From the NCBI GenBank assembly GCA_022510955.1, contig JAFLSM010000013.1:1-32867 (forward strand): a DNA stretch of 32,867 nucleotides, given 5' to 3'. This DNA comes from Ruminococcus sp. Its GTDB lineage: Bacteria; Bacillota; Clostridia; Oscillospirales; Acutalibacteraceae. The position numbers and the translations under genes were made by a program. Under the pieces are notes generated by a model, which worked only from the letters and a program-made list of their open reading frames with translations, had not been told where the DNA came from and did not search any database. This document shows, piece by piece, positions 8,912 to 16,405 of this stretch; the stretch's first letter is position 1; each line of letters starts with the position of its first letter.

Positions 8912-8941
8912 TTGAAAAGAATAATAATGCTATGATATAAT
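8912..8941 (+). promoter_or_regulatory. sigma-A-type promoter for the PASTA pseudokinase gene
   Basis: TTGAAA (8912-8917), an 18-base spacer and TATAAT (8936-8941) with an extended TGn (TGA) directly before the -10. The predicted start is near 8948, about 55 bases before the ATG at 9004. The -35 overlaps the right arm of an imperfect inverted repeat (8866-8876/8903-8913). Confidence 0.6.
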
Positions 8942-9003
8942 TCTTTGTAGAAAAAATACTTTAGAATAAATTAGAGATAAAATAAACGGAGTTGAAGATT
9001 ATT

Positions 9004-10632
9004 ATGTCATTATGTATGGGCTGTATGCGGGATATTGGTGATAACTCAGTTTGTCCTTCCTGCGGCTTTGACAATTCAGAAAAGCAGCATGCTCCATTTT
9101 TGCCTTATGGCACTGTACTTGCCAACAGATATATTGTAGGTACAGGTATTGATACTAACGGTGAGAGTACAAGATACATTTGTCTTGACAAGCAGACAAA
9201 TGAAGTTTTGATTGTTTGTGAGTTTTTGCCTGTCGGCTTATTTACTCGTGAGGAGAACGGTACAGAGGTTAGAGTTAATTACGAGGATCGCCTTGTTTAT
9301 AACAAATTAAAGGATGATTTTGTTAATTATCACCGTATTCTTTCTGAGCTAAAAGAGCTTACTGCTCTTTTGAATGTTCATAATATTTTTGAAGAGAATA
9401 ATACTGCCTATATAATTGAAGAAAATGAGGATTTAATTCCATTTGAAGAGTATGTTGCTCGCAGTAGCGGACATCTTGAATGGGATATAGCACGACCATT
9501 GTTTATGCCGGTTATCTCTGCTCTTGAAGCACTTCATAAACGTGGCGTCGGTCACTATGCTATTGCTCCGAAAAATATGTATATCACTGCATCCGGCAAG
9601 ATTAAAATTTCTGGTCTTGCAACTGAAAGTGAGCGTAAGCGAGGCACAGCGTTAAAGTCACAGCTTTTCTCAGGTGCAGCTGCTCCTGAACAGTATGATG
9701 ATAATTTCCCGCTTGATGATATTACAGATGTTTATGGTTTCTGTGCTACATTATTCTATGCTTTGACAGGTCATCTGCCTAAGAACGCTGTTGAGCGTCG
9801 TCAGGACAGTAGATTACTTATGAGTACAAATACTGTAAAGCGTTTGCCTCCGCATGTTGTTTCTGCTTTGGCTAACGGTTTGCAGGTTGAACGCGAAAAC
9901 AGAATTACCGACTTTGATGATCTCCGTTCACAACTTTCTGTTGCTCACACAGCAAAGGCAATTCAGGAAGAAATTTCTCGAACTGCAAGTATGAATATTC
10001 CGAAAGATAAACTTAATTCAAAGAAAAAGAACGGTATGTCACATATCTCTGCAATCATCATATCTGTTGCAGTAACCGTTCTTGTGCTTACTATTGCAGG
10101 TGTATTCTGGCTTATGCAAAATCCGCTTTCAGGTGTATTTGGCGGTAATACAGAGGCAACTGTTGAATCAACCCAAAATACAGAGTGGACAGGTGCAGTT
10201 ATTCCAAACTATATTGGTATGACATACGAAGAAGCTGAAAAGGCTGCAAGTACTGATAACTCAATCACTCTTTATCGTAATTTTACTGATGAATACAGTA
10301 ATGATTATGAAGAAGGCAAGATTATGCAGCAGTCACCTGCGGCAGGTTCTCAAATTTTGCAGGATGATAATATTGTTATAAGTGTAACTGTAAGCAAGGG
10401 TGCACAGATGAGAACTCTTCCCAAGGTTGAGGGTTCAAAACTTGACGATGCTGCTGCTGACATTGCAGACCAGGGCTTGCTTGCAACTGTTGAATATGAA
10501 TACAGCAATACTGTTGCTGCTAACAGAGTTATCGGATATAAATCTAACGAAGAGGGAGATACACTTGAATATGGCTCAAGTGTAGTTCTCATTGTAAGCA
10601 AGGGAAAAGAGCCGTCAAATTCTTCGAACTGA
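9004..10632 (+). CDS. zinc-ribbon/PASTA membrane pseudokinase
   Basis: A 542-residue protein with a kinase-like fold that looks catalytically dead. An N-terminal zinc ribbon (CMGC and CPSC; Cys4, 7, 17, 20) is followed by a kinase-like domain (about 37-312), one transmembrane helix (about 347-371) and two PASTA units (from AVIPNYIG and RTLPKVEG). The VAIK lysine position reads EVLIV, HRDIKPxN reads HYAIAPKN (Asp to Ala), and DFG reads GLA. The structural APE (227-229) and the DVYGFCATLFYALTGHLP helix are kept. ATG 9004 is preferred over the track's TTG 8992, which abuts the GGAG. The gene is monocistronic, with its own promoter and terminator. A signalling adaptor or cell-wall sensor role, perhaps with the PrkC encoded upstream, is inference. 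Confidence 0.82.
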   Translation: MSLCMGCMRDIGDNSVCPSCGFDNSEKQHAPFLPYGTVLANRYIVGTGIDTNGESTRYICLDKQTNEVLIVCEFLPVGLFTREENGTEVRVNYEDRLVYNKLKDDFVNYHRILSELKELTALLNVHNIFEENNTAYIIEENEDLIPFEEYVARSSGHLEWDIARPLFMPVISALEALHKRGVGHYAIAPKNMYITASGKIKISGLATESERKRGTALKSQLFSGAAAPEQYDDNFPLDDITDVYGFCATLFYALTGHLPKNAVERRQDSRLLMSTNTVKRLPPHVVSALANGLQVERENRITDFDDLRSQLSVAHTAKAIQEEISRTASMNIPKDKLNSKKKNGMSHISAIIISVAVTVLVLTIAGVFWLMQNPLSGVFGGNTEATVESTQNTEWTGAVIPNYIGMTYEEAEKAASTDNSITLYRNFTDEYSNDYEEGKIMQQSPAAGSQILQDDNIVISVTVSKGAQMRTLPKVEGSKLDDAAADIADQGLLATVEYEYSNTVAANRVIGYKSNEEGDTLEYGSSVVLIVSKGKEPSNSSN

Positions 10633-10677
10633 TAATAATTTTATGACGGAATAATATTGAAGCAAATAGATATTTAT

Positions 10678-10716
10678 AAAAGAGTTGTATCATTTGATAC
10701 AGCTCTTTTGTTACTT
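10678..10716. terminator. Rho-independent terminator, possibly bidirectional
   Basis: AAAAGAGTTGTATC-ATTT-GATACAGCTCTTTT forms a 14-bp stem with one G-U pair and a 4-base loop, followed by a T-rich tract. The A-run on the left arm gives a U-tract on the other strand, so it can end both the pseudokinase transcript and the converging dinB operon. Confidence 0.85.
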
Positions 10717-10804
10717 TATAGGAATTTGTCCGGAAACAATCAGGCATAAATAAGTATTTTCATATGCTACTATCTGCTCGAATAGGTGCAGCCCACCGGC
10801 TGAT

Positions 10805-11035
10805 TTATTTTGTATCAACAAACCACCTGTTTTCTTCTAAAAACAAATATCGCTCTTTGCCCAGAATTCGGCAGGTATATCTGATGCCTGCACCGCCTGC
10901 TTTAAGCGATGCCGCATATCTTATGTCCGTTATTTTATCAATCGGATATTTTTTGTTGTCGTCCCAATAAATGCTCTCCGGCAAAAGATTACCGTCACAG
11001 TCGAATGTAGCAGTTACTTTTATATATTTTTTCAT
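10805..11035 (-). CDS. small uncharacterised protein encoded downstream of dinB
   Basis: A 76-residue soluble protein, MKKYIKVTATFDCDGNLLPE..., rich in beta-prone and charged residues, with no signal peptide or membrane segment. I do not recognise a named domain. The ORF track extends to 11143, overlapping dinB. The internal ATG at 11035 is chosen because AGAGG precedes it by about 8 bases and it leaves a 40-base gap after dinB. It therefore looks like the second gene of the LexA-controlled dinB operon. It ends near the shared terminator. A role in translesion synthesis or SOS is guilt by association only. Confidence 0.72.
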   Translation of the reverse strand: MKKYIKVTATFDCDGNLLPESIYWDDNKKYPIDKITDIRYAASLKAGGAGIRYTCRILGKERYLFLEENRWFVDTK

Positions 11036-11075
11036 TATAATGACCTCTAAAATCTCTTGAATTGTTCTTGCAATA

Positions 11076-12350
11076 TTATAAGTATCCGACAGGATGAATT
11101 GTGTGTTCATCCTTTGGATTAAAGCCCGACAAAATATTGTCACTTAGCAGTACGGCAGGACGCACCGCATAATTGCCAAAGCGTTTTTTGAGTATATCAA
11201 TAGTTTTGTCGAGTTTTTCGTTGCAAATTATTTTTTCTTCATTTTTCAAAAGGCTTATTTGTCGCGGTGCATTGTCGTGTACAAAGTCTGTAGTGTTCAC
11301 ACCTATACTGCGCAGAGGACGCTGCATTTTGTAGTTGCGTTCAAATAATGCGATTGCGGCAGCTGTTACCTCTTTAGTAAGGTTTGTGTGATTTTCAAGT
11401 GTGCATTGTCGAGTAAATGTATTAAGTTCGTTATCTCGGATAGAAAGTCCGACCGTGCGTGCCATAAATCCTTGTTCCCTCATTCTTCTGCACACACTGT
11501 CACACAGCACATAAAGCACAATTTTAACATCTTCAAAGGTTTTCATATCTCTTGGTGTAGTCGTTGAATTGCCAATAGACTTGACCTCTGTGTTGTCGTT
11601 CATATGTGCGACAGGGGAGGAATCATAACCGTTTGCAAATCCGTAAATTAAATCGCCCCATTTACCAAGGTGTGAACGCAAAAGTGAAATTTGTGCATTT
11701 GCAATATCTCCAATTGTGTAAATGCCGATTTTACTGAGCTTTGATTTTGTTGCTCTGCCAACATAGAGCAAGTCCTGTGCAGGACTGTTCCATATAATAT
11801 CTTTATAGTTTTCTCTTGTTATATGTGTTACTGCATCAGGCTTTTTATAGTCGCTGCCGAATTTTGCAAAAATTTTGTTAAAGCTAACACCAATGCTCAC
11901 AGTAATGCCAAGTTCTTCTTTGACACGATTTTTTATTTCCTCGGCAATCTGAACTCCGCTTTTATCTATGTTTTGGGTTACATCAAGCCATGCTTCGTCT
12001 AGTCCGAACGGTTCAATATAATCTGTGTATTCGCTGTAAATTCGCCTTGTCATTTTAGAAAAGCGTTTGTAAAGCTCAAAGCGAGCCGGAACAGTGACAA
12101 GCTCAGGGCATTTTTGTTGTGCCTGCCAAATGGGTTCACCTGTCTTGATATTATACTTTTTAGCTATTTCATTTTTGGCAAGGATAATGCCGTGTCGGTT
12201 TTCTGCATCACCACTGACAGCTACAGGCTTGTTGCGTATTGACGGATTATGCAGACATTCAACACTTGCATAAAATCCGTTGCAGTCACTGTGAAGAATT
12301 ACACGGTCTTGCTTGTATTTTGTTTTGTCAACTGCATTAAAAATATTCAT
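11076..12350 (-). CDS. dinB: DNA polymerase IV, Y-family translesion polymerase
   Basis: Error-prone polymerase that bypasses lesions during the SOS response. The 424-residue protein has catalytic Asp22 in HSDCNGFYASVE (Tyr27 in the steric-gate position) and Asp118/Glu119 in GLDEAWLDVT. The first residue of that motif is Gly instead of the more usual Ser. Helix-hairpin-helix and little-finger regions follow (about 180-390). The C-terminal end does not show a recognisable beta-clamp-binding motif to my eye. The ATG is about 24 bases after the predicted transcription start. Upstream are a perfect promoter and two LexA-type boxes, so SOS control is strongly indicated. A UmuC/UvrX-type assignment is possible but the N-terminus fits DinB better. 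Confidence 0.92.
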   Translation of the reverse strand: MNIFNAVDKTKYKQDRVILHSDCNGFYASVECLHNPSIRNKPVAVSGDAENRHGIILAKNEIAKKYNIKTGEPIWQAQQKCPELVTVPARFELYKRFSKMTRRIYSEYTDYIEPFGLDEAWLDVTQNIDKSGVQIAEEIKNRVKEELGITVSIGVSFNKIFAKFGSDYKKPDAVTHITRENYKDIIWNSPAQDLLYVGRATKSKLSKIGIYTIGDIANAQISLLRSHLGKWGDLIYGFANGYDSSPVAHMNDNTEVKSIGNSTTTPRDMKTFEDVKIVLYVLCDSVCRRMREQGFMARTVGLSIRDNELNTFTRQCTLENHTNLTKEVTAAAIALFERNYKMQRPLRSIGVNTTDFVHDNAPRQISLLKNEEKIICNEKLDKTIDILKKRFGNYAVRPAVLLSDNILSGFNPKDEHTIHPVGYL

Positions 12351-12361
12351 GAAATCATCTC

Positions 12362-12373
12362 GAACAAATGTTT
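12362..12373 (-). promoter_or_regulatory. second, imperfect LexA-type SOS box of dinB
   Basis: GAACAAATGTTT on the plus strand (AAAC-ATTT-GTTC in the direction of dinB) matches GAAC-N4-GTTC at all but one defining position. It lies around the predicted transcription start, 25 bp centre to centre from the perfect box. Confidence 0.6.
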
Positions 12374-12380
12374 TGATTTA

Positions 12381-12409
12381 ATTATAGAACATTTGTTCTT
12401 GAATGTCAA
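12381..12409 (-). promoter_or_regulatory. dinB promoter with embedded LexA box
   Basis: On the minus strand, TTGACA (plus 12404-12409), a 17-base spacer and TATAAT (plus 12381-12386) match the sigma-A consensus perfectly. GAACATTTGTTC (12387-12398), a perfect GAAC-N4-GTTC palindrome, fills the spacer and abuts the -10. A repressor bound here would block polymerase directly. Confidence 0.88.
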
Positions 12410-12487
12410 ATGGAAATTAATATATTTTTCAGCGTGGTTAAATTTACTAAAACCACATCATATTGATTACAATTGTGTAACTGCCAG

Positions 12488-12516
12488 TTTACAAAGTCAA
12501 GGTGTTGTGGTAAAAT
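12488..12516 (+). promoter_or_regulatory. promoter for pyrE-radC
   Basis: TTTACA (12488-12493), a 17-base spacer and TAAAAT (12511-12516), with an extended TGn (TGG) before the -10. The predicted start near 12523 leaves about a 44-base leader before the pyrE ATG. No pyrimidine attenuator (terminator plus PyrR site) is seen in that leader. Confidence 0.6.
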
Positions 12517-12566
12517 TTAGAATGTTAAATTATGCAAACTAATATTTATTTATCGGAGGTATTAAA

Positions 12567-13247
12567 ATGGACGCTTATAAGCAGGAATTTATTGAGTTTA
12601 TGGTTGACAGTCAGGTATTAAAGTTCGGTGAATTCACATTGAAGAGTGGCAGAAAGTCACCGTTCTTTATGAATGCAGGTCTTTATGTAACAGGTGCACA
12701 GCTTGAAAAACTCGGAGAGTATTATGCAAAAGCAATTCACGATAATTATGGTGATGATTTTGATGTGTTGTTTGGACCTGCATACAAGGGTATTCCACTC
12801 AGTGTTGCAACCACAATGGCTTTTCATAGATTATATGGTAAAGAAATAAGATATTGCTCAAACAGAAAAGAGGCAAAGGACCACGGCGATGCAGGTATTT
12901 TGCTTGGCAGCCCTATTAAGGACGGCGATAAGATTGTTATTATTGAAGATGTAACAACATCAGGTAAGTCTATTGAGGAAACTTTCCCAATCATTCAGGC
13001 ACAGGGCGATGTTGAGATTGTAGGTCTTATGGTATCGTTAAACAGAATGGAAAGAGGAAAAGGCACACAAAGCGCACTTGCAGAAATTAAAGAAAAATAT
13101 GGCTTTGATGCAAATGCTATTGTTACTATGGAAGAGGTTGTAGAGCACCTTTACAACAAGGAATACAACGGCAAAGTTATAATTGATGATACAATCAAGA
13201 CTGCCATTGACGCTTATTATGAGCAGTATGGCGTGAAGAATAATTAA
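12567..13247 (+). CDS. pyrE: orotate phosphoribosyltransferase
   Basis: Converts orotate and PRPP to OMP in de novo pyrimidine synthesis. The 226-residue protein carries the PRPP-binding loop IVIIEDVTTSGKS (about 123-135) and the family start EFIEFMVDSQVLKFGEFTLKSGRKSPFF. A strong CGGAGG site lies before the ATG. The gene stands apart from other pyr genes, divergent from dinB and followed 26 bases later by radC. The length is at the longer end for PyrE, which is usual for the Clostridia type. OMP decarboxylase (pyrF), often adjacent, is not here. Confidence 0.95.
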   Translation: MDAYKQEFIEFMVDSQVLKFGEFTLKSGRKSPFFMNAGLYVTGAQLEKLGEYYAKAIHDNYGDDFDVLFGPAYKGIPLSVATTMAFHRLYGKEIRYCSNRKEAKDHGDAGILLGSPIKDGDKIVIIEDVTTSGKSIEETFPIIQAQGDVEIVGLMVSLNRMERGKGTQSALAEIKEKYGFDANAIVTMEEVVEHLYNKEYNGKVIIDDTIKTAIDAYYEQYGVKNN

Positions 13248-13273
13248 TTGAAAAATTATAAAAGGAGTATCAT

Positions 13274-13978
13274 ATGGCTTCATCAGGTTCAGAGCATTCA
13301 GGACACAGACAGCGTGTGCGTAAAAAATTCATAGAAAATGGATTTGATGTTTTTGAGCCGCATGAGGCTTTGGAAATGTTCCTTTTCTATGCAATTCCAC
13401 GCAAGGACACAAATCCGCTTGCCCATCGTTTGCTCGACAGATATCTAACCATTGGCGGAGTGTGCGACGCACCGATTGATGAGCTTATGAACGATTTTGG
13501 ACTTTCAGAGTCGGCGGCAACATATATTAAAATGCTGCCTGAAATGTCAAGACTGTATAATGAATCAAAAATGTCAGATGATAACATTATTGATTACGAA
13601 AATCTAGGTGCGCTGTTTCAGACAAAATTTATCGGCAGAACAAGCGAAGCTGTTGCACTTATGCTTGGAGATGCAAAGGGCAAGATGATATATTTTAGTA
13701 TCATCTCAAAGGGATCGCTTAATTCATCAGATATGCCGATCAGAAAGATTGTTGATCTTTCGCTTCGACACAATGCAAAGACAGCTTTTTTAGCACATAA
13801 TCATCCAAGCGGTACAGCGTTGCCGTCACACAATGATTTGCGTACAACTCAAACAGTGCGTGAGACGCTTTTGAGTGTCGGCGTTGACCTGATTGACCAT
13901 TTTATTATTACAGACGATGATTATGTGTCTTTGCGTGACAGCGGTTTTGCAGGTAATATATTCTTTTATGATGATTAA
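13274..13978 (+). CDS. radC: RadC family JAB-domain protein
   Basis: A 234-residue protein with an N-terminal helix-hairpin-helix-like region (about 10-95) and a C-terminal JAMM/MPN+ metalloprotease-like domain. The metal motif is intact: His175 and His177 in HNHPSG, followed by Ser185 and Asp188 in PSHND. RadC is historically annotated as DNA repair, but that role is disputed; the biochemical activity is not established. AAGGAG precedes the ATG. It lies downstream of pyrE and just upstream of the SOS promoter of the next operon. Confidence 0.93.
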   Translation: MASSGSEHSGHRQRVRKKFIENGFDVFEPHEALEMFLFYAIPRKDTNPLAHRLLDRYLTIGGVCDAPIDELMNDFGLSESAATYIKMLPEMSRLYNESKMSDDNIIDYENLGALFQTKFIGRTSEAVALMLGDAKGKMIYFSIISKGSLNSSDMPIRKIVDLSLRHNAKTAFLAHNHPSGTALPSHNDLRTTQTVRETLLSVGVDLIDHFIITDDDYVSLRDSGFAGNIFFYDD

Positions 13979-13992
13979 ACTATAATTATTAT

Positions 13993-14021
13993 TTGACAAA
14001 CAGGAACATCTGTTCTATAAT
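13993..14021 (+). promoter_or_regulatory. SOS promoter of the 108-aa ORF/uvrB operon with embedded LexA box
   Basis: TTGACA (13993-13998), exactly 17 bases, then TATAAT (14016-14021): a perfect sigma-A consensus. A perfect GAAC-ATCT-GTTC palindrome (14004-14015) fills the spacer and touches the -10. The geometry is the same as at dinB. Confidence 0.9.
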
Positions 14022-14027
14022 GTATTC

Positions 14028-14039
14028 GAAAATATGTTC
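14028..14039 (+). promoter_or_regulatory. second, imperfect LexA-type SOS box
   Basis: GAAA-ATAT-GTTC, within the near-palindrome CGAAAATATGTTCG, differs from GAAC-N4-GTTC at one position. It starts at the predicted transcription start, 24 bp centre to centre from the perfect box, repeating the layout seen at dinB. Confidence 0.65.
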
Positions 14040-14061
14040 GTATACTATAAGGAATGATATA

Positions 14062-14388
14062 ATGTATAAAGGCGTAATTGTAGAACAGAGTATTACTGAT
14101 ATAACGATTTTGAGCAGTCTTGATGTGCAAAACCGCAATGTGATTGATGCTCAGAATTGGATCGAAACTACAGTTTTTGTTACAGAGGAGCAGATTAAAA
14201 AACTTTCATCACTTTTGCGTGATGGTTGGTATATGCACTTCTGGAGCGGAAGAAGTGTCAAGGTTATTTTTAGAAACAAGGTATTTGAAATAAACTATGA
14301 TGACAAATCAACATGGAACAGTGCAGTTGAGTATGGAATGTCAATCGGCATTCCATATGAACAGCTTGATTTTCCGATTGACGATTAA
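14062..14388 (+). CDS. uncharacterised SOS-controlled small protein, first gene of the uvrB operon
   Basis: A 108-residue soluble acidic protein (MYKGVIVEQSITDITILSSL...) with no signal, membrane segment or motif that I recognise. It contains a mixed alpha/beta pattern with WYMHFWSGRSVKVIFRNKVFEI in the middle. The ORF track starts at 13993 within the -35 element of the promoter. ATG 14062 is chosen because it lies after the predicted transcription start and has AAGGA 8 bases upstream. It is followed 9 bases later by uvrB, whose ribosome site overlaps its end. A role in damage response is inferred from promoter and neighbour only. Confidence 0.8.
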   Translation: MYKGVIVEQSITDITILSSLDVQNRNVIDAQNWIETTVFVTEEQIKKLSSLLRDGWYMHFWSGRSVKVIFRNKVFEINYDDKSTWNSAVEYGMSIGIPYEQLDFPIDD

Positions 14389-14397
14389 GGAGTATTT

Positions 14398-16359
14398 ATG
14401 AATAAGTTTAAGCTTCATTCAAAATACAAGCCTACAGGTGATCAACCACAGGCGATTGATAAAATTGTTGACAGCATTGAAAACGGCAACAAGGAAACAA
14501 CATTACTTGGTGTTACAGGTTCGGGTAAGACTTTTACAATGGCAAATGTTATTGAGCGTTTGCAAAGACCTACTCTTGTGCTTGCTCACAACAAAACTTT
14601 GGCTGCACAACTTTGCAGTGAGTTCAAAGAGATTTTTCCCGACAATGCCGTTGAGTATTTTGTGTCTTACTATGATTACTATCAGCCGGAGGCATATGTT
14701 GCCCAGACAGATACCTATATTGAAAAAGACAGCTCAATTAATGATGAAATCGACAAACTTCGCCACAGTGCAACTCTTGCACTGTCAGAACGCAGGGATG
14801 TCATTATAGTCGCATCGGTTTCGTGTATTTATAGCTTGGGTGACCCTATTGATTATCGTAATATGGTTATTTCACTTCGCCCAGGAATGGAGAAATCCCG
14901 TGATGACCTTGTTAGAAAGCTTGTCGAACTGCAATATGAGCGAAATGATGTAAATTTTATTCGTAACAAATTCAGAGTTCACGGTGATGTGGTTGAGATT
15001 TTTCCAGCTGCATCCGGGGACTCTATTATTCGTGTGGAGTTTTTTGGTGATGAAATTGACAGAATTTCAGAAATTAATCCGCTTACAGGTGAATTTAAGG
15101 CTCTTTTAAAGCACGCTGCAATTTATCCTGCATCACACTATATTGTGTCAAGAGATAAAATGCAGGTGGCTCTTAATGAAATTGAAACAGAGCTTCAGGA
15201 AAGACTCGAATATTTCAGAGAAAACGGCAAGTTGCTTGAGGCACAGCGAATTGAGCAGCGAACTCATTATGATATGGAAATGTTGCAGGAAATAGGTTTT
15301 TGCACGGGAATTGAGAACTATTCGAGAATTTTGTCGGGCAGAGAACCTGGTTCTGCTCCGTTTACTCTGCTTGACTATTTTCCCGATGATTTTCTGCTGT
15401 TTGTTGATGAGTCGCATGTAACGCTTCCGCAGGTACGGGGAATGTTTGCAGGTGACCACGCAAGAAAGAAAAATCTTGTTGATTACGGATTCAGACTTCC
15501 GTCTGCTTTTGATAATCGTCCTCTTAACTTTGACGAGTTTTATGAACGCATAAATCAAGCCGTGTTTGTCAGTGCAACTCCCGGTGACCTTGAACTCGAA
15601 AAATCAAAGATTGTTGCAGAGCAGATTATCAGACCGACAGGACTTTTAGACCCTGAAATTTCTGTCAGACCAACTGACGGTCAGCTTGATGACCTTGTGT
15701 CTGAAATTAATATCAGAACAGCTAAAAAGCAACGCACGCTTGTTACTACCCTTACAAAGAAGATGGCAGAGGACTTAACTAACTACCTTGAGACAATGGG
15801 TATTCGTGTTCGCTATATGCACCACGATATTGATACTGTTGAGCGTATGGAAATTGTGCGTGATTTGCGTCTTGGTGAATTTGATGTGCTTGTCGGCATA
15901 AACCTTTTACGAGAAGGACTTGATATTCCTGAGGTTTCGCTTGTTGCGGTTCTTGATGCCGATAAGGAAGGATTTTTGAGAAGCACACGCTCGCTTATTC
16001 AGATTATAGGCCGTGCTGCCCGTAACAGCGAGGGGACGGTTATTATGTATGCCGACAGTGTGACAGAATCAATGAAAACTGCAATTACAGAAACTAACCG
16101 TCGTCGTGAAATTCAGCAGGCGTATAACGCCGAGCATGGTATCACGCCAAAGACTATTGTCAAAAAGGTTAATGAAATTCTTGAAATTTCTACTCATAAA
16201 GAGTCTGAATTTAAGAATACAAAGCAGATGACAAGAGAACAAAAACGACAGCTTATTGAGAATCTTACAAAAGAAATGAAAGCGGCAGCAAAGTTGCTTG
16301 AATTTGAGCATGCTGCTTATTTGCGTGACAAAATTAAAAAGCTGCGTGGAGATAAATAG
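14398..16359 (+). CDS. uvrB: excinuclease ABC subunit B
   Basis: Helicase-fold damage-recognition subunit of nucleotide excision repair; works with UvrA and UvrC, neither of which is in this window. The 653-residue length is normal. Visible are Walker A GVTGSGKT (about 38-45), the beta-hairpin region [14 protein letters not shown] that locks onto DNA, LFVDESH of motif II, the GRAARN motif VI, and the C-terminal UVR (UvrC-binding) domain [33 protein letters not shown] precedes the ATG. Expression should be LexA-controlled through the promoter ahead of the 108-aa gene. Confidence 0.97.
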   Translation: MNKFKLHSKYKPTGDQPQAIDKIVDSIENGNKETTLLGVTGSGKTFTMANVIERLQRPTLVLAHNKTLAAQLCSEFKEIFPDNAVEYFVSYYDYYQPEAYVAQTDTYIEKDSSINDEIDKLRHSATLALSERRDVIIVASVSCIYSLGDPIDYRNMVISLRPGMEKSRDDLVRKLVELQYERNDVNFIRNKFRVHGDVVEIFPAASGDSIIRVEFFGDEIDRISEINPLTGEFKALLKHAAIYPASHYIVSRDKMQVALNEIETELQERLEYFRENGKLLEAQRIEQRTHYDMEMLQEIGFCTGIENYSRILSGREPGSAPFTLLDYFPDDFLLFVDESHVTLPQVRGMFAGDHARKKNLVDYGFRLPSAFDNRPLNFDEFYERINQAVFVSATPGDLELEKSKIVAEQIIRPTGLLDPEISVRPTDGQLDDLVSEINIRTAKKQRTLVTTLTKKMAEDLTNYLETMGIRVRYMHHDIDTVERMEIVRDLRLGEFDVLVGINLLREGLDIPEVSLVAVLDADKEGFLRSTRSLIQIIGRAARNSEGTVIMYADSVTESMKTAITETNRRREIQQAYNAEHGITPKTIVKKVNEILEISTHKESEFKNTKQMTREQKRQLIENLTKEMKAAAKLLEFEHAAYLRDKIKKLRGDK

Positions 16360-16405
16360 ATTACAGATTTGAACTTGAATGAATAAATGATAAAGGAAGG
16401 TTGGA

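Noticed and set aside
12249-12542. 97-aa plus-strand ORF over the dinB 5' end
   Set aside because: It overlaps the dinB start, its promoter and the SOS boxes on the other strand, and has no ribosome site; it is a shadow ORF.
13993-14061. N-terminal extension of the 108-aa ORF (131 aa in the track)
   Set aside because: The extension would be translated from inside the -35 element, upstream of the predicted transcription start.
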